A DNA stretch of 64,000 nt from Apostichopus japonicus (taxonomy: Eukaryota > Echinodermata > Holothuroidea > Aspidochirotida > Stichopodidae), in contig NC_092563.1 in assembly GCF_037975245.1 (NCBI RefSeq), positions 2,569,001-2,633,000 of the forward strand, written 5' to 3'. Both the position numbers and the translations under genes were made by a program. How positions within the stretch are numbered: position 1 is the stretch's first letter; each line of letters opens with the position of its first letter. The notes beneath the pieces were generated by a model, which saw only the letters and a list, made by a program, of their open reading frames with translations, was not told the origin of the DNA and ran no database searches. Positions 11,873 to 29,002 of this stretch are shown piece by piece.

Positions 11873-14800
11873 ATGTCTGATCTTCCTATCAACGAATTTG
11901 ACATACTTAAGGTAGATCCGAAGGCCGGGCTGGAGCGTAGATCAGATGATGGATTTACCAGAGAAGGACCGAAGAAGATGGAAGAAACCTTCTGGCCGGG
12001 AAAGAAAGCCCTCATTACACAATATGACAAGATCCTGGACCTTGACGAAAGGGCACTAAAGGTATATTAGATGATAAGAAAAAACTTATAAAATTAAAAT
12101 AAGAAAAAAAAAACTTCAATAGTATTGTGGCACGTTTTGCAATTTGATCATTTTGATTACGTTGATCATATCAGCTGGTTCATCAACCCTATTTTTGCAA
12201 CTCTTTAGCATAGAATCTTTGTAATTTAAACTTTAATAATCTTTGTAACCTACAGGCCCCACAGAATCTCCGTAACGACCCAAGGAAACTGGTTGACCAC
12301 CTTCTACGGTTTGCCACAAGCGTGGTTGAGAAGTATCGAGTTATATTCAGGTGGATCACTGCATTTGTATCATTCGGGCAACGAGGCAAGAGAAGTTCTG
12401 TGACTAACCTCAATGAGGCCATAGCTAAGGGAGTTAGTGCACCAGGCGTCATCGGACTAGCGACAATCTTTAAAGAAATGTGCAGGTAGTTAAGACATAT
12501 ATTGTTAACGTCACTTTCTGACGATAGCCTTGGCGCATCTAGGTTCCTGTATACTTTTGATCTGTAATCTTGTTTTTTTTTACAAATGTATGATGTTTGA
12601 TCTTAATTCAAGATGATTGGAAGCGTGCGTTACACATTTTGTGGAAAGAAATCTCGAATCTTGCTGTGAGATTTGTCTTTTCGAGAAAACTACTGCAGTC
12701 TAAAGTTAAAGACGATATCGGTTGGGCACCCGATACTCATAGCTAGTACAGTAACTACTGTTCATGTTCCACAACCGTGAACTGTACTAGCTATGAGTAT
12801 CGGGTGGGTTGGTTCATTTCATCAATACTATAGGATCAAATTGGATTATAGATATAATCGACTCTCCCTGTAGTTCATTTCGAGAACTAAGCCCAGTGTT
12901 ATAAATTGTCGTTTGTAAGAAGTAGAATCGCTTTATAAGTATTTAAGTAACTTGTACGAATTGCTTTTCTAACCGCAATTTAAATTCTTTCAACAGCAGT
13001 GAGTGTAACTAAATATCAGATTGCAGTTAATTGAAACTAATAAGACACACGTCTAGGATCTTTCACCAAAATGAATGTTAATGAGCAATTATACATAATT
13101 AATGATTCGAATCTGAGATCAACAGTTACTCGCCCAGACGTTTCGTCTTATCAGTATCAATCACATGCAAATGCAAATTTGGAAAGTTAGAAAAGAAAGA
13201 AAAACGTTTACTTCATTATTTGAAATGAAACCTGACTATTCAAGCCAATGAACTATTTTTTTGTGAGTATATTTGTGTATCGAATATTGTCGAAAAATTG
13301 ACCAATATTAATTTAATAATCTATCATAGGTATACAGTCCCATTATTAAAACAAAGCGTCCATGCTGTAGTCAAGACGTGAAGCTAAGGTTACATCATCA
13401 GGCTATCGTTTATTATCAAGTTATCAATTAATTTCGACAACAGATTATATGCCTGTACTGAAAAACTGTAAAGTTAAAATCATTGTTACTTTAGTAAACA
13501 ATCCTTGTTACATAATTCAGTCTATTAGCATTTTGAAAATTGGAAATTCTCTAAATAATGAAATTAATAACATTTTTCAATTTTATGTTTCAGTCTTGCA
13601 GATTTACCCTGTAAAACAGTCTCTGGAAGCGTTAGGATGTCATCTTTTGACCCTAGGCCGGAAGAATGGAGTGATCATACTTGGAATGTTATTGAACTTT
13701 GTGGGATGCAGTATTACTGTGACATAGCCTGGGCATCAGGTGGCATACGTAAGATGTTTCTTTTGATGATTTTCTTAGTCCAGCACACTCCCCTGCCCCT
13801 CTGTCTCATTTGGTTGTTAACGTCACAAGTCAGTATCGGGTGGAGGTAGGTCTTATTCTTGGACAGAACTTAGGAGACTAGACCAATGGCGTAACTAAGT
13901 CGATGAGAAGTTGCCCAGGTCCCATTGGGGGGGGGGGGGGGTGGGATACGGTGTCAAGCAAGAAACAGCAATACTGACCACCGATCGGTTGAATAAAGAA
14001 GATTAAAACACAGAAGATTTTATTCACTTCATTCATATCCAAGTATCATATCCAAGCTATAATCATGGTTGGGCTTAGGGCTTTTAGGGTTTTGATGCAT
14101 GTGGAGTGTCCTTTATGGCTATTTCTATTGATGCACTTGGACATAGGTCGTTCCTTGCTACGCCACTGCACTAGACTAAACAAGTACAGCTGGTATCTCG
14201 ATGTATGGCAGCTAGTGTTTCTTGTCCAGTTTGGTGTTTCTTTACTGGCTGTCATTTCTTCGATCGAAATAAAGAAATATATCATTATTATACTTGGTAT
14301 TCGGCTATAGGATATAATTCCTTGGTAGATTTCAATCGTTTACCATGCATGTAATATCTTCTTCTTTGCAGTCAAGGATGCGATCGGGAGAGAGAAGACT
14401 ATGGTACGAGAATTTCGCGAAGAATACTTTTTAGCTGAACCAGACCAATTCACAAGTGAGCACCTTCCTACCCAAGATGGTAAAGTACTCGATGATCTCC
14501 AGTTTGGAACGACAGTGTTCTCTTCCATTGATGCCTGGTCCAGCAGCAAGCATATTGGTTCAATGATGCCCACTCTGGGGATTAATATGATCACAACGAA
14601 GGGAACTGTAGTCTGCAGTATAAATAATACATGTCAAGTACAACTGCGATGCCCACGTGGGCTTCGACTTTGGCATCATTTACGTCGTCAACCTGACAAC
14701 GAGAACGGCCTTGACAACCACGTCATGCAGTCCTGGCGAAAGAACGTGGTATCTTTCCGAATAAACCTGCCTGCCAAGGGCAAATATACTTTGACAATTT

Positions 14801-16038
14801 ACGGAGCGGCTGAGGGTATCAAGGAGGAACTGGAAGAAGAAACCGAACAAGAGAACTACAAGGTGTTTGGTGTCGTTACAACTTACACCATTATCGGAGA
14901 CGGTGAAATTGGCCATCCTGCTTTACCGAAGGAAGGGGTTTATGGGGTACTCCCGAAGGCAATTTCTGCCGGTTATTATTGCGTCTCTCACACTGAACCG
15001 ATCGTAGAAACCTCCTCAAATAAACTGACGTTTGAATTCGCATGTCCTGCCGGTGGAAATGTGATTCCGAATTTGTTTCACGAGGATCGACCAAATTTGA
15101 AGATAATCGACTCCATTTATCGAGAACCATTTCCCAAAAAGACTGCACTGCATTTAGCTCTTTCGAAACCTGGTAGATACTGTCTCGAAGTTTATGCACC
15201 GTATCAACCCAAATTGGCTACAGGTGTCCATAGCTTTGCTGCTCGGTTTTTGATCGTATGCTCGAGCAACGAAAAGGCTTCATTTTTTGCTGATCCAAAT
15301 CCATGGGGATCGAACGAGGACTTCCATGCGAATAAACTCACCTGCCTTGATGTCCCGGGGTCCACTATCCATGCAAAGAACGGTAAAGGTTGTATCACAT
15401 TTACAAGTCCTATCACCGGAGGTGACGAAATCACTTATAACCTACTGGCTCCTGGTGTACGCGGTACTTGGAAGGAAATCCCGAATTATCAAACCTGGAT
15501 ATTCGCAGAAGTTATAGATCGCAAAAGAGGGCTACGGTTCACAAGATTTAACTTTCGCATTCCAGAACGAGGGTTTTACCAATTTCTTTTCGGACATGGA
15601 GGAAAGTTTATGGGTAGATGGTTGGTCGCATGTCCAGTGGTCCACACGGGAGACCTCTTTCCAATTAGAGAAGGGGTTTGGGGACGAAGTCGGAAAATGG
15701 CCGAGGTGCTAGGTATGAGGTTTTCTCATCCGGTGCGTTTTACTGCATCTGGTGGAGTGGTTGACATCACTGTTGAGATACCGCCCCATCTGCCTGATTG
15801 GCATGTTTTCGCACATCTGAAGGACGTGGAGGGACCTCGACTGATGTTGCAGTCTAAAGATATTTCCAGGATCTCTGACTCGTCGAGAAAGGATTGGAGA
15901 GCTGTGACGTTCACTCTGAAATTACCAACGGAGGTCAAGACTGCTATTTTGACCTTATCTATCGGTCAAGAAAAGTCCAAGGATGCTAAGGTCATCAGTA
16001 CGACGAATGAGGGTTATTGGCTTGTTACAAGAGTTTAA
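11873..16038 (+). CDS. KY: Kyphoscoliosis peptidase (KY)/hillarin-like transglutaminase-fold protein, likely pseudoenzyme
   Basis: Four coding exons, 11873-12061, 12256-12485, 13594-13748 and 14372-16038, join in phase to 746 aa. Residues ~50-190 form the transglutaminase-like core: YDKILDLDERALKAP, then VEKYRVIFRWITAF (like the EKVRAIFRWIT of the family), then DHTWN (His168) and DIAW (Asp183). The Cys of the usual VCAGYA-type motif aligns with Val128 (GVIGLATIFKEMC), so the Cys-His-Asp triad looks incomplete. After the core comes the KY hallmark FREEYFLAEPDQFTSEHLP, then about 500 residues in one large exon of repeated beta-rich KY segments. KY in vertebrates is a muscle Z-disc protein binding filamin C and others; hillarin is the fly homologue. 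A structural or scaffold role is therefore inferred here. Intron 2 holds a perfect hairpin and intron 3 a hAT-like element. The family call is firm; loss of activity is likely but rests on hand alignment. Confidence 0.88.
12726..12806. repeat. Perfect 26-bp inverted repeat (hairpin) flanked by GGTTGG
   Basis: Arms 12727-12752 and 12781-12806 are exact reverse complements, with a 28-base loop. GGTTGG occurs just outside on both sides (12720-12725 and 12807-12812), as a target duplication would. It lies in intron 2 of the KY-like gene. It may be a miniature foldback element; a small-RNA hairpin is an alternative. Confidence 0.75.
13884..14168. mobile_element. hAT-like non-autonomous element (MITE) in KY intron 3
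   Basis: Ends are CAATGGCGTAAC on the left and, reversed, CAGTGGCGTAGC on the right. The 8-bp flanks GACTAGAC (13876-13883) and CACTAGAC (14169-14176) match at 7 of 8 positions, the target-duplication length of hAT transposons. It is 285 bp long, carries a poly-G run near 13926-13941, and has no transposase frame. The ends and flanks are seen directly; the superfamily is inferred from end type and duplication length. Confidence 0.7.
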
Positions 16039-16612
16039 GTTTCTACTTTAATTCAATTGAATTTAATCTTATTTAGACCAACAATGTTCAAATAACTTAC
16101 AGTGAGGTGTTCAGACAAGAGACTTGAGGGGATTACACAAGGAAGCTACTAAAAGCTTGTGGGATGTGAATCTTCTTTAACAGAGAACAATGAAAACATA
16201 CTCACGACTGGAAAGAACAATACGGTTAAACAGAACAAAGGAAAAAACATTAAAGAGAAAGAAAAGGGGAACGCATGGCTAGATAAATATTATATAAAAA
16301 TGTAAATGAAATATAATCAGAGAGCAAATAGGATTTGTAATTGAATTCTTGCTGGAGTCTGGGAGAACATTCCAGGTGAACGGTCCTAAATATCTTATGT
16401 TACGCTCAATCAATATTATGATGACGAACGCTAGGTAGTGCAGCCGTGCCCAGTCCGAGGATGCCTGTTAGAGATGGTAGGCTTCCTGGCCTGACTGAAA
16501 GCAGTCTCGAAAACTAAAAAAATCTGAAAGTTGACACCTTTCATAATCGGTTTTTAGACAACCATTTGGTAGAATGATTTATTTGACATTTATACATGTT
16601 GCTAAATGTATA

Positions 16613-16618
16613 AATAAA
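16613..16618 (+). terminator. Candidate poly(A) signal of the KY-like gene
   Basis: AATAAA lies about 575 bp after the stop codon of the KY-like gene. It is the first full consensus signal I see downstream on this strand. Confidence 0.4.
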
Positions 16619-16859
16619 CTTTGATTTTTTAAATATATTGACTATCATGGTTAATGAAGGTTTTGTTTTATTGCGAGCTTGAACTTGGAAATACATTGAC
16701 TTAGTTATATTAAACGCAATGTTACAATTAAAGAGGATCAAACATTACAGAAAATATTTTTCCAACATATCTGACAAGGACGAAGCAACGTTTTGACAGA
16801 ATATTATTCAGATATACGAGTCTCCAGTATACACTATACAGCAATAACTGAAATGTATG

Positions 16860-17105
16860 TATGTAATTTAGATCCGCCTGCAAGCAGTAACTCGCGAAGA
16901 AGCCCCATTGGCTTATCAGAGCCGCAAGCTGACCGAAGTCAGTCTCTTAGATTCAAATTTAAGGTCCATGATTATGAATTGTCAATTGTCAACAACTCTG
17001 TAACTGGACGACATACATTAATCTTGGAGTGACTCGAACTCGGGACCTTATGATTGGAAGGCACCGGCGTTAACGACTGAGCTAACACTTCTGTTTGATC
17101 TCACG
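16860..17105 (-). mobile_element. tRNA-derived SINE
   Basis: Read on the minus strand, the head has an A-box-like word (TTAGCTCAGTCGTTAACGCC, near 17085-17066) and a B-box (GAGTTCGAGTC, near 17044-17034) with tRNA-like spacing. A body of unrelated sequence follows and ends in ACATACATACAT near 16850-16865. The stems fit a real tRNA poorly, so this is a SINE or a decayed tRNA copy and not a working tRNA gene. Confidence 0.6.
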
Positions 17106-18975
17106 ATTGGATTACATTGAGTTTATGCATTTAAATTATGTTTGGTTCCATCTGGATTATGCTGCTAAGTACCGACATCAGAAATAACCAACATGTTATA
17201 GCTTTGGTTAGAAATATGGCATGCGTTCATGCTTTTTATTTTTCAAGTGAATATTGTTACTTCAAAAGGCAATACGAGGTTCTAATCAGGATGAACAATG
17301 CTGACACTAGATTCATTTGATATTGATCATCGATATGTTTTAATAGGATAACATCGAGTATTTTCTTCAAATTGTAGTTGCTTTAGTAAGAAATCAGCGA
17401 AGAAATGTGGGTCTATAAGGGTAAGGAGACTAGTATAAAAGCCATCATTAAAATGTTAATTTGTTACGGTAAGACCTTCAATTTTTTTCGACCTCATTTC
17501 GAAACATTGTTACTAAATGTGTTGTCTTAGAAAGCCGGGGTGGGGAAGGCGGCGCCACCACGACCTGCTTGGCAATCATTACTGTGAAATTTAGTGGGGC
17601 CAATCCCCTCCCTCTCCCCTCTGGGGGTAGGAACCCTGTAACGTACGATATCTATAAATAGAGAAGAAGATGATGAATAAATTATACAACAGACCTGCCA
17701 AGCATGAAATGATTCGCAACTCAAGTAATAATTGCTTGTATACATTTGAAATATATTCGATAGAATGCATATAGCCTACTCTTACGTTTCTGTTTAATGT
17801 CTCGTGCTGTTTAATGATCTGAACTGATGTTCCCAGCCTATAGTGTACTAGACTAGGTAAGCCAGCCGCTGATTTGCCTGATGAGCATTTAATGTTTAAA
17901 GCATTGGTTGGTTTCCCCAACTTGACGTAAAAGTGAGGTGCAAATATAATCTGACATTTTGAAAGATGTGCAGGTTGTATAGTCACAAACACTTCCAAAT
18001 TCATTGTATACCTCCAATGTCATCGTGAATTCGTGATAATATATTATGTCTGTTTTCTTTCAAGTTTCTTAATGCATAATTTTCAGTTGAATTTGTATAC
18101 AGTCTGGTAGTATCGTACCCAACTTAAGAATAGATGGGATGACATAAAACAATATTTACTACTTTTGTCCAGAAAAATTGCATCATAAACGATAATAACA
18201 GGGAAGGGCGACGTAAAGTGTGCAAATAGACTATAGGTGGAATTTTTCTTTCTTGAGCAAGTTTGCAACTTTGTAATAAGGTGCAGTCAAATGTTTGAGT
18301 AACGTTATATATAGCTGCATGAAAATGAATATTCATCATATTAGTGATTTGCATATAGTTTACATGATGTTGGGTGAATCCGCATTATACTTCTGCTTTG
18401 TAGCTGTCATATTAATTAGTGTTGTGGTGCGCTCTAAGTATCATGATCACACTGACAGTCTCGATATAAGCTAGGGACTGGAATTTCCGACTGTCGCACT
18501 CTTAAGTTTTCCGACTGTTGCACTCTAGTTTTCACATATTTTTGTAATTTGTGAGTGACCTAAAATTTTCGGTCAAAATTGACCTTTAATCAGTTATATT
18601 TCCTTGTCACATTGAGAAATTGTATCTCGCGATCCTTATACTCCACCATACAAAACTTCGTATGATTTTGAATACTCTAAAAAAAATGCCTAATAGAACT
18701 ACTGTACAACGTTCGCCAGCTTCAATTCGGTTAATTTATGTATTAATTTTGCTATTTGGTGGGTTGACCCTGTTCGCTAGCTTCAAGCATTGTCTCTATG
18801 GTATACAATTAAAACACGCAACGCTAATCTACGGAAGTTCAAAATTGCCATCAACATAAGAAAAACTTTGCCCCATATAAGTTGACATTTTTCAGTAAAT
18901 TGTTTAGATAACAAGATAAAATGTTATCAAAAATCAGAAAATGTTGGCTTGCGTAATTGCTTTAACTGAGCAATA
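17106..18975. other. Intergenic stretch, no gene seen
   Basis: Only short frames without family features occur. There is a GC-rich patch near 17530-17640 that resembles the interior of the small transposons elsewhere in the window, but I could not find its ends. Confidence 0.4.
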
Positions 18976-19262
18976 GGACAATTTTCAGAAAATTGTTTAA
19001 TTGACAACTTATCATATCTCGTCAATTGGACATTTTTCTGCAAAATGTTTAATTGACAACTTATCATATTTCGTCAATTGGAAATTTTGCTGCAAAATGT
19101 TCAACTGTTCACTTCATTCCATCTGAGCAATTGAAACATTTTCTGCAAAATGTTTAATTGACAACTGATCGTATCTCGTCATTTCAACATTTTTCTGCAA
19201 AATATTTAATTGTTCACTTCATTCGAAATGCTCAGTTGGAATGAAGTGAACAATTGAAATGT
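18976..19262. repeat. Minisatellite of ~60-bp units ending in an inverted repeat
   Basis: About four to five diverged units repeat the theme TGCAAAATGTTTAATTGACA, then TCATATCTCGTCAATTGGA. The last part contains the inverted pair GTTCACTTCATTC / GAATGAAGTGAAC (about 19212-19224 and 19239-19251). Units differ by substitutions and small indels, so the array is not recent. Confidence 0.7.
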
Positions 19263-20656
19263 TTTCATGTGAGTCATAAACAGCCCCTCCCCCCACCCCA
19301 AAGAAAATAATATTAGGCGTGCTAGTAAAAAGCACTGTATTTTTTGGTAATTCACTATGTCGTAGAATATAATTTGTTGAACAAAAAGTTTTCCCCTTTT
19401 TTACATTAACATAGCTTTTGTAGTCAGTAGTCTATGTAGCCTTCAAGCAGATAACTATACTCAGTTGCTTACTTGCTTAGCCAGAGTGATTAATAAGTTT
19501 GTGAAGTGAGAGCCAGTGGTACAAATGTATCGAGAAAAAAAACATATTAATGTTGACGAGTATAGTACGGGGGGGGGGGGTACAAGGCAGCAGTCGGAAT
19601 TTTCTGGCTCCAAAACCCACTCAGTTGGAATTTCAGCCACTACACCCCCCCCCCCCCCGCCAATCATCAGGCCTTAGCTACGTCCCTGAGTGGGATGGTG
19701 AGGGCGATTGGGAATGAGATTTTGTAGCCTGGGCCATGGTGTTTGATTCGAAGTTTTAGATATATGTTGTTTACAAATTTCATACTTAAATTTGCAAGTA
19801 CGATCTAGTAGGAGAAGTGTGTGCTATGTGTTGGATTCTTGCGAGAATTTTGCTCGCGCTGTAAATGTGTCGTGATTGTAACCAAGTCAAGGCTTGTACA
19901 ATCAGTGACACTGATTACGTGAGACAAGTCGGGTTTGTTCGGTGTGACTGCTTCCAGCAGACAACTTGTTTTAGCGCTTTGAATGGCCAAACAAAGTTTA
20001 TCATATAACCGTTGATGAGTATATTGCTGGCAAAATTATGTGGGTGTGTCTTCAACCTGTATGCCTATAACCTTTTAATTAGTGCAGTGTTTCTGCGCGA
20101 TATACTTTACTAGCGGTGTGTTTAACATAATACACAATACTTAGTCCGATTCTTACTGAATTACACAAATGATGAAGGGTATCACGAACTACTGTTGCGG
20201 TTAGCTGTGATCAAGTTTCTGTTACATAGGCCTATTGTTAATGTTGCAGTTAAGATTGTACCACGGACTTTTACTAGGTAAATTGTGATTTAGAATCACA
20301 TTGAAATACCACAGAATGGAGCTCGGCTTCTAGGCCAAAACATTTTAAACTCCCTTCTGAGGATAAAACATGAAGCAATATCGATTGCGAACTATCGGTC
20401 CATGACACTAAGTTTACCGATAACGCCTATATCGGCCGATATCGAGAAAGCATATACCGTGATTGGATGTGGCTAAAGGTTCAAAAGTTGCTTGCATATA
20501 TATTGCCTCATCGCACCATGAATGCCTTAATTGTAGCTGCCGTGTACGGTACCGCAACACACCGGATAGACTGTATCATTCTGGTATTTATATATAGGCT
20601 TCTACATTATGTGACGACATTCACTGCAGGACATGTTTGCATATGTCACGTATCAC
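19263..20656. other. Intergenic stretch with transposon-like debris
   Basis: There is no supported gene. Runs of G and C at 19569-19580 and 19645-19658 flank a segment whose right end (19672-19688) resembles a hAT terminus, but no matching left end or duplication was found. Confidence 0.35.
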
Positions 20657-21492
20657 CATGGGCGGCGATCCTGGGGAGAAGGGGGGGATATATCCCCCCA
20701 TGAAAATGGGTGGAGGGGATGTAATACACCATATCCCCCCCCCCCACCAAATGCCAGGGATAAGAACTTTTTCATGCCTACATTTATGCATCATCGTGAA
20801 TGTACGGCTTTTTTTTAGCTTCATTTCTCGCCTACCATAAACGCAGTGCGATCTTTTCAAATGAGCCGTCTTTATAAAGCAAGAATAGTTGACTGTAGGC
20901 TTCATTGGCCCTATAACAACAAAATGTATTATTGCGCCCACGGTATTGATATAGTATATGCACCCTCATAGTATTCATATAGGCCCTATAGTAGGCCTAC
21001 ACACGTACATGTTCCCTCGAACAGCTGAGAATCTAATGTTACCAGGGTAATGCTTAATACACGTCTCACCTGGATGCCCTAGCAATCGGTACCTAGGAAT
21101 GTAACTATGTGTAATTGTGTATTGCATGTGTATAGGGCTATAATAGCCTGCATGAGGCCATTTTCTTCATCGAATAATGTAAAAGAGCTCTCGAACATTC
21201 TAACGTAGCGCCTGAAACAAGATTGACAGGGGCAATTTTCCCAAAATAACACCCGAAATTAAAAAAAAAAAGTATTTGGATCCTGATTATGAGATATTTC
21301 GGACATGATATCCCTATTTTAAAGTTGGGTATATGCAGCTTGGAAACCTCGGGAAGTGCCGTTTCCGGCCATCTAGAGGGTTTGTAAATCCCAAAATTTT
21401 CTTGTACGCTTCGCGCCAATATATGGTGGCGCTACGCTTAGATAGTCAACAAGGTCATATCCCCCCACTCGGAGTACGGATCGCCGCCCATG
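20657..21492. mobile_element. hAT-like non-autonomous element (836 bp) upstream of the sulfotransferase gene
   Basis: The terminal inverted repeats CATGGGCGGCGATCC and GGATCGCCGCCCATG are perfect over 15 bp. The 8-bp flanks CGTATCAC (20649-20656) and CGTAGCAC (21493-21500) match at 7 of 8 positions. No transposase frame is visible inside, so it is a deletion or non-autonomous derivative. Its right end is 184 bp before the sulfotransferase start codon, so it may overlap that gene's promoter or leader. Confidence 0.75.
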
Positions 21493-21676
21493 CGTAGCAC
21501 GTATCACGCATGGATAGGTATAGTATACCAAATGATAGCCGTGCATATTTTATAACCACTCGTCTTTATACACTTGTCTTTCATTGTAACCACCTCGCTC
21601 TGTTATAACTGTTATTTAGGCATATACAACGACTACCGTAATATACAAAAACTACGTGTACTGCTGAATATACATC

Positions 21677-26946
<5,270 letters not shown>

Positions 26947-29002
26947 ACCAAACTTGAGAAAGACTTTGAAAAGGAAGGAATAAAAAAAGAAAGAAAGAAG
27001 GTCGCGGGTGACGCTGAGGACCAAGCAATATATTAAATGGAATCACTCTCAACTTACCTTGGAATTTCTTACATTCTTATATTAGGAGATCGCTCATTTT
27101 TTTTTAGATGAATTTCTTTTGTAACTCCATAACTCTTCTCGCATACTAGATAAGACTTCCTTATCACCTCTGGTTTAGGTTTCGATTTAATTTTCCTTTG
27201 AGGTCATCAGAGGTCAATCCCTGAAACTCGACTTTGTTAACACGGTATATAAGCATACTGAAAACGATTTATTTTTTATTTTTTTTGTATCTCCTATGTA
27301 GTACGTATATATGAACCATATATTGAGTATATGAATTTTATTGTTTTATCAGAGGTCAAAGGTCATATGAGGACAATAGAAGTCAACATCCGGTTACTCT
27401 TTTGTAAACACTTGACTGTATCTGGAACCCTGTCAAAGTTATTATTCTTTTAGTAGAGTTCAATGGTAGTTTCATGTGGATTTAACAGAACAATCTTTGG
27501 AAACAAGGTAATTTTCCGATATCAGATTCCTAAAAGTAGCAGCTAATGACGTCATCGACGTTTCAATGCACTTCTGGTGTAACTTTCCACTGGGAGGAGG
27601 GGCGGGGAGGCGTGAGTGCAAAGGGAAAAGGAGAGCTTGATCAAAGGATCTTTACACCACCCCTACCGCCGCCCTTACTCCACCATGTCCTTTCAATCCC
27701 CACTGTGACCGGACGTTTTGCTAATCTTTGGAATTCAATGACGAACTTCAAGCATCGCATATACGCAAGGTTTTATGTGCTTAACTACACGCAGTGACGC
27801 ATTATCCAATAGACAAGTGAAACAAGTGCCTATAGTATCCCCAAGGTCAAGGTCTTCCAAGGTCAACGAGCCAAAGAGTCAAAAGGACTTCATTAAATAC
27901 TCCAGGCTAAAAATATCTAAGCATTCTATTCTTCGCAATGTGCTTGCAAATGTAAATGAAAGTCCGGACTTACAGGGTTCCAAGGTTTCTTAATCGCAAC
28001 TTTTTACCTATTTTTCATGTCGATATATTTGATAATTAGATCAAATCCATATGTATATAGTTTACCACTGTAGATTATTAATAAAATTTTTGTACTTTTT
28101 GTATCAAATTCTATTCATTTTTTAAAATTTTATTTGGTATAGAGTAAAACTGTCTGATACATTTCTTCAGAAAACTTGAAACAGTTTCAAGACTAAAAGC
28201 AAGAGACAACGAAGATATATAAATAGCCAAGTTTAGGGGTGAGGAATTAAAACCTGTGCACCCTGTCGGGCGCCCCACCCCCTCCCGACCCCTTTCTATC
28301 CCCCATGTTATATTTCCGGGTGATCAGTTTGGAAGTTGAGCTTTCTGTTAAGGTTAGGAATCCTTGTGAACATCATGTTGAAGCCCTACTGAAGATAATT
28401 TACAGGACGTGAACACAGGCTTACGCCAAGCATTCATAATTCAATAAAAAATACTTGAAATTAGATAATAAAGGTTAGGCAGTAGTATATACATGAAGGC
28501 CCTTTATATGTTCAATTTCAGGGGAAAACATTGACATATTAAACGTATCGTAACTTAATTTACAGGTTTACCTTCTGTTGGCACCACTATAGGCTTCACA
28601 TACAATAGGGGATATGAATACCATTTCCCCTGTTACTTTCAGCTCGGTATGTAGGCCTTCTATACTTAACTTCTAACTTGAAATATGCGACACGAAGGGA
28701 AGCAGCCATGCTGCCATACAAATGACACCAGCTGATCAAAACTTGTTAATTGTAGCATAAAAAAATGTTATTTTCAAAATCCAAAATGTGGTGTAATTGG
28801 GCACATAATTGTGATAGCTACTAACAAAGACAAAACGCGGAAATGAAAATCTAGCTATTTATTTATAGCAATTAATTGGCAGAATTCTGGACAATTAGGA
28901 ATCGGTTAAATTCTTACATTCCGTGAAATGCTACCCGTTGCTAATGATCGATAAGTTTTCTACTTCGCTTATGAAGCCTTAGAAGTTGGTCAATGCCCGA
29001 AC
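26947..29002. other. Sulfotransferase 3' region and gap before CEP89
   Basis: There is no supported gene. Candidate poly(A) signals for the sulfotransferase are AATAAA at 26979-26984 (only 33 bp after the stop) and 28080-28085. A GC-rich patch near 28255-28315 looks like transposon debris. A TGACGTCA palindrome lies at 27547-27554. Confidence 0.4.

Noticed and set aside
17591-18004. Minus-strand frame of 137 codons
   Set aside because: No recognisable motif and no codon or splice support.
19500-19690. Possible fourth hAT-like element (right end CCTTAGCTACGTCCCTG at 19672-19688)
   Set aside because: No matching left end or target duplication found.
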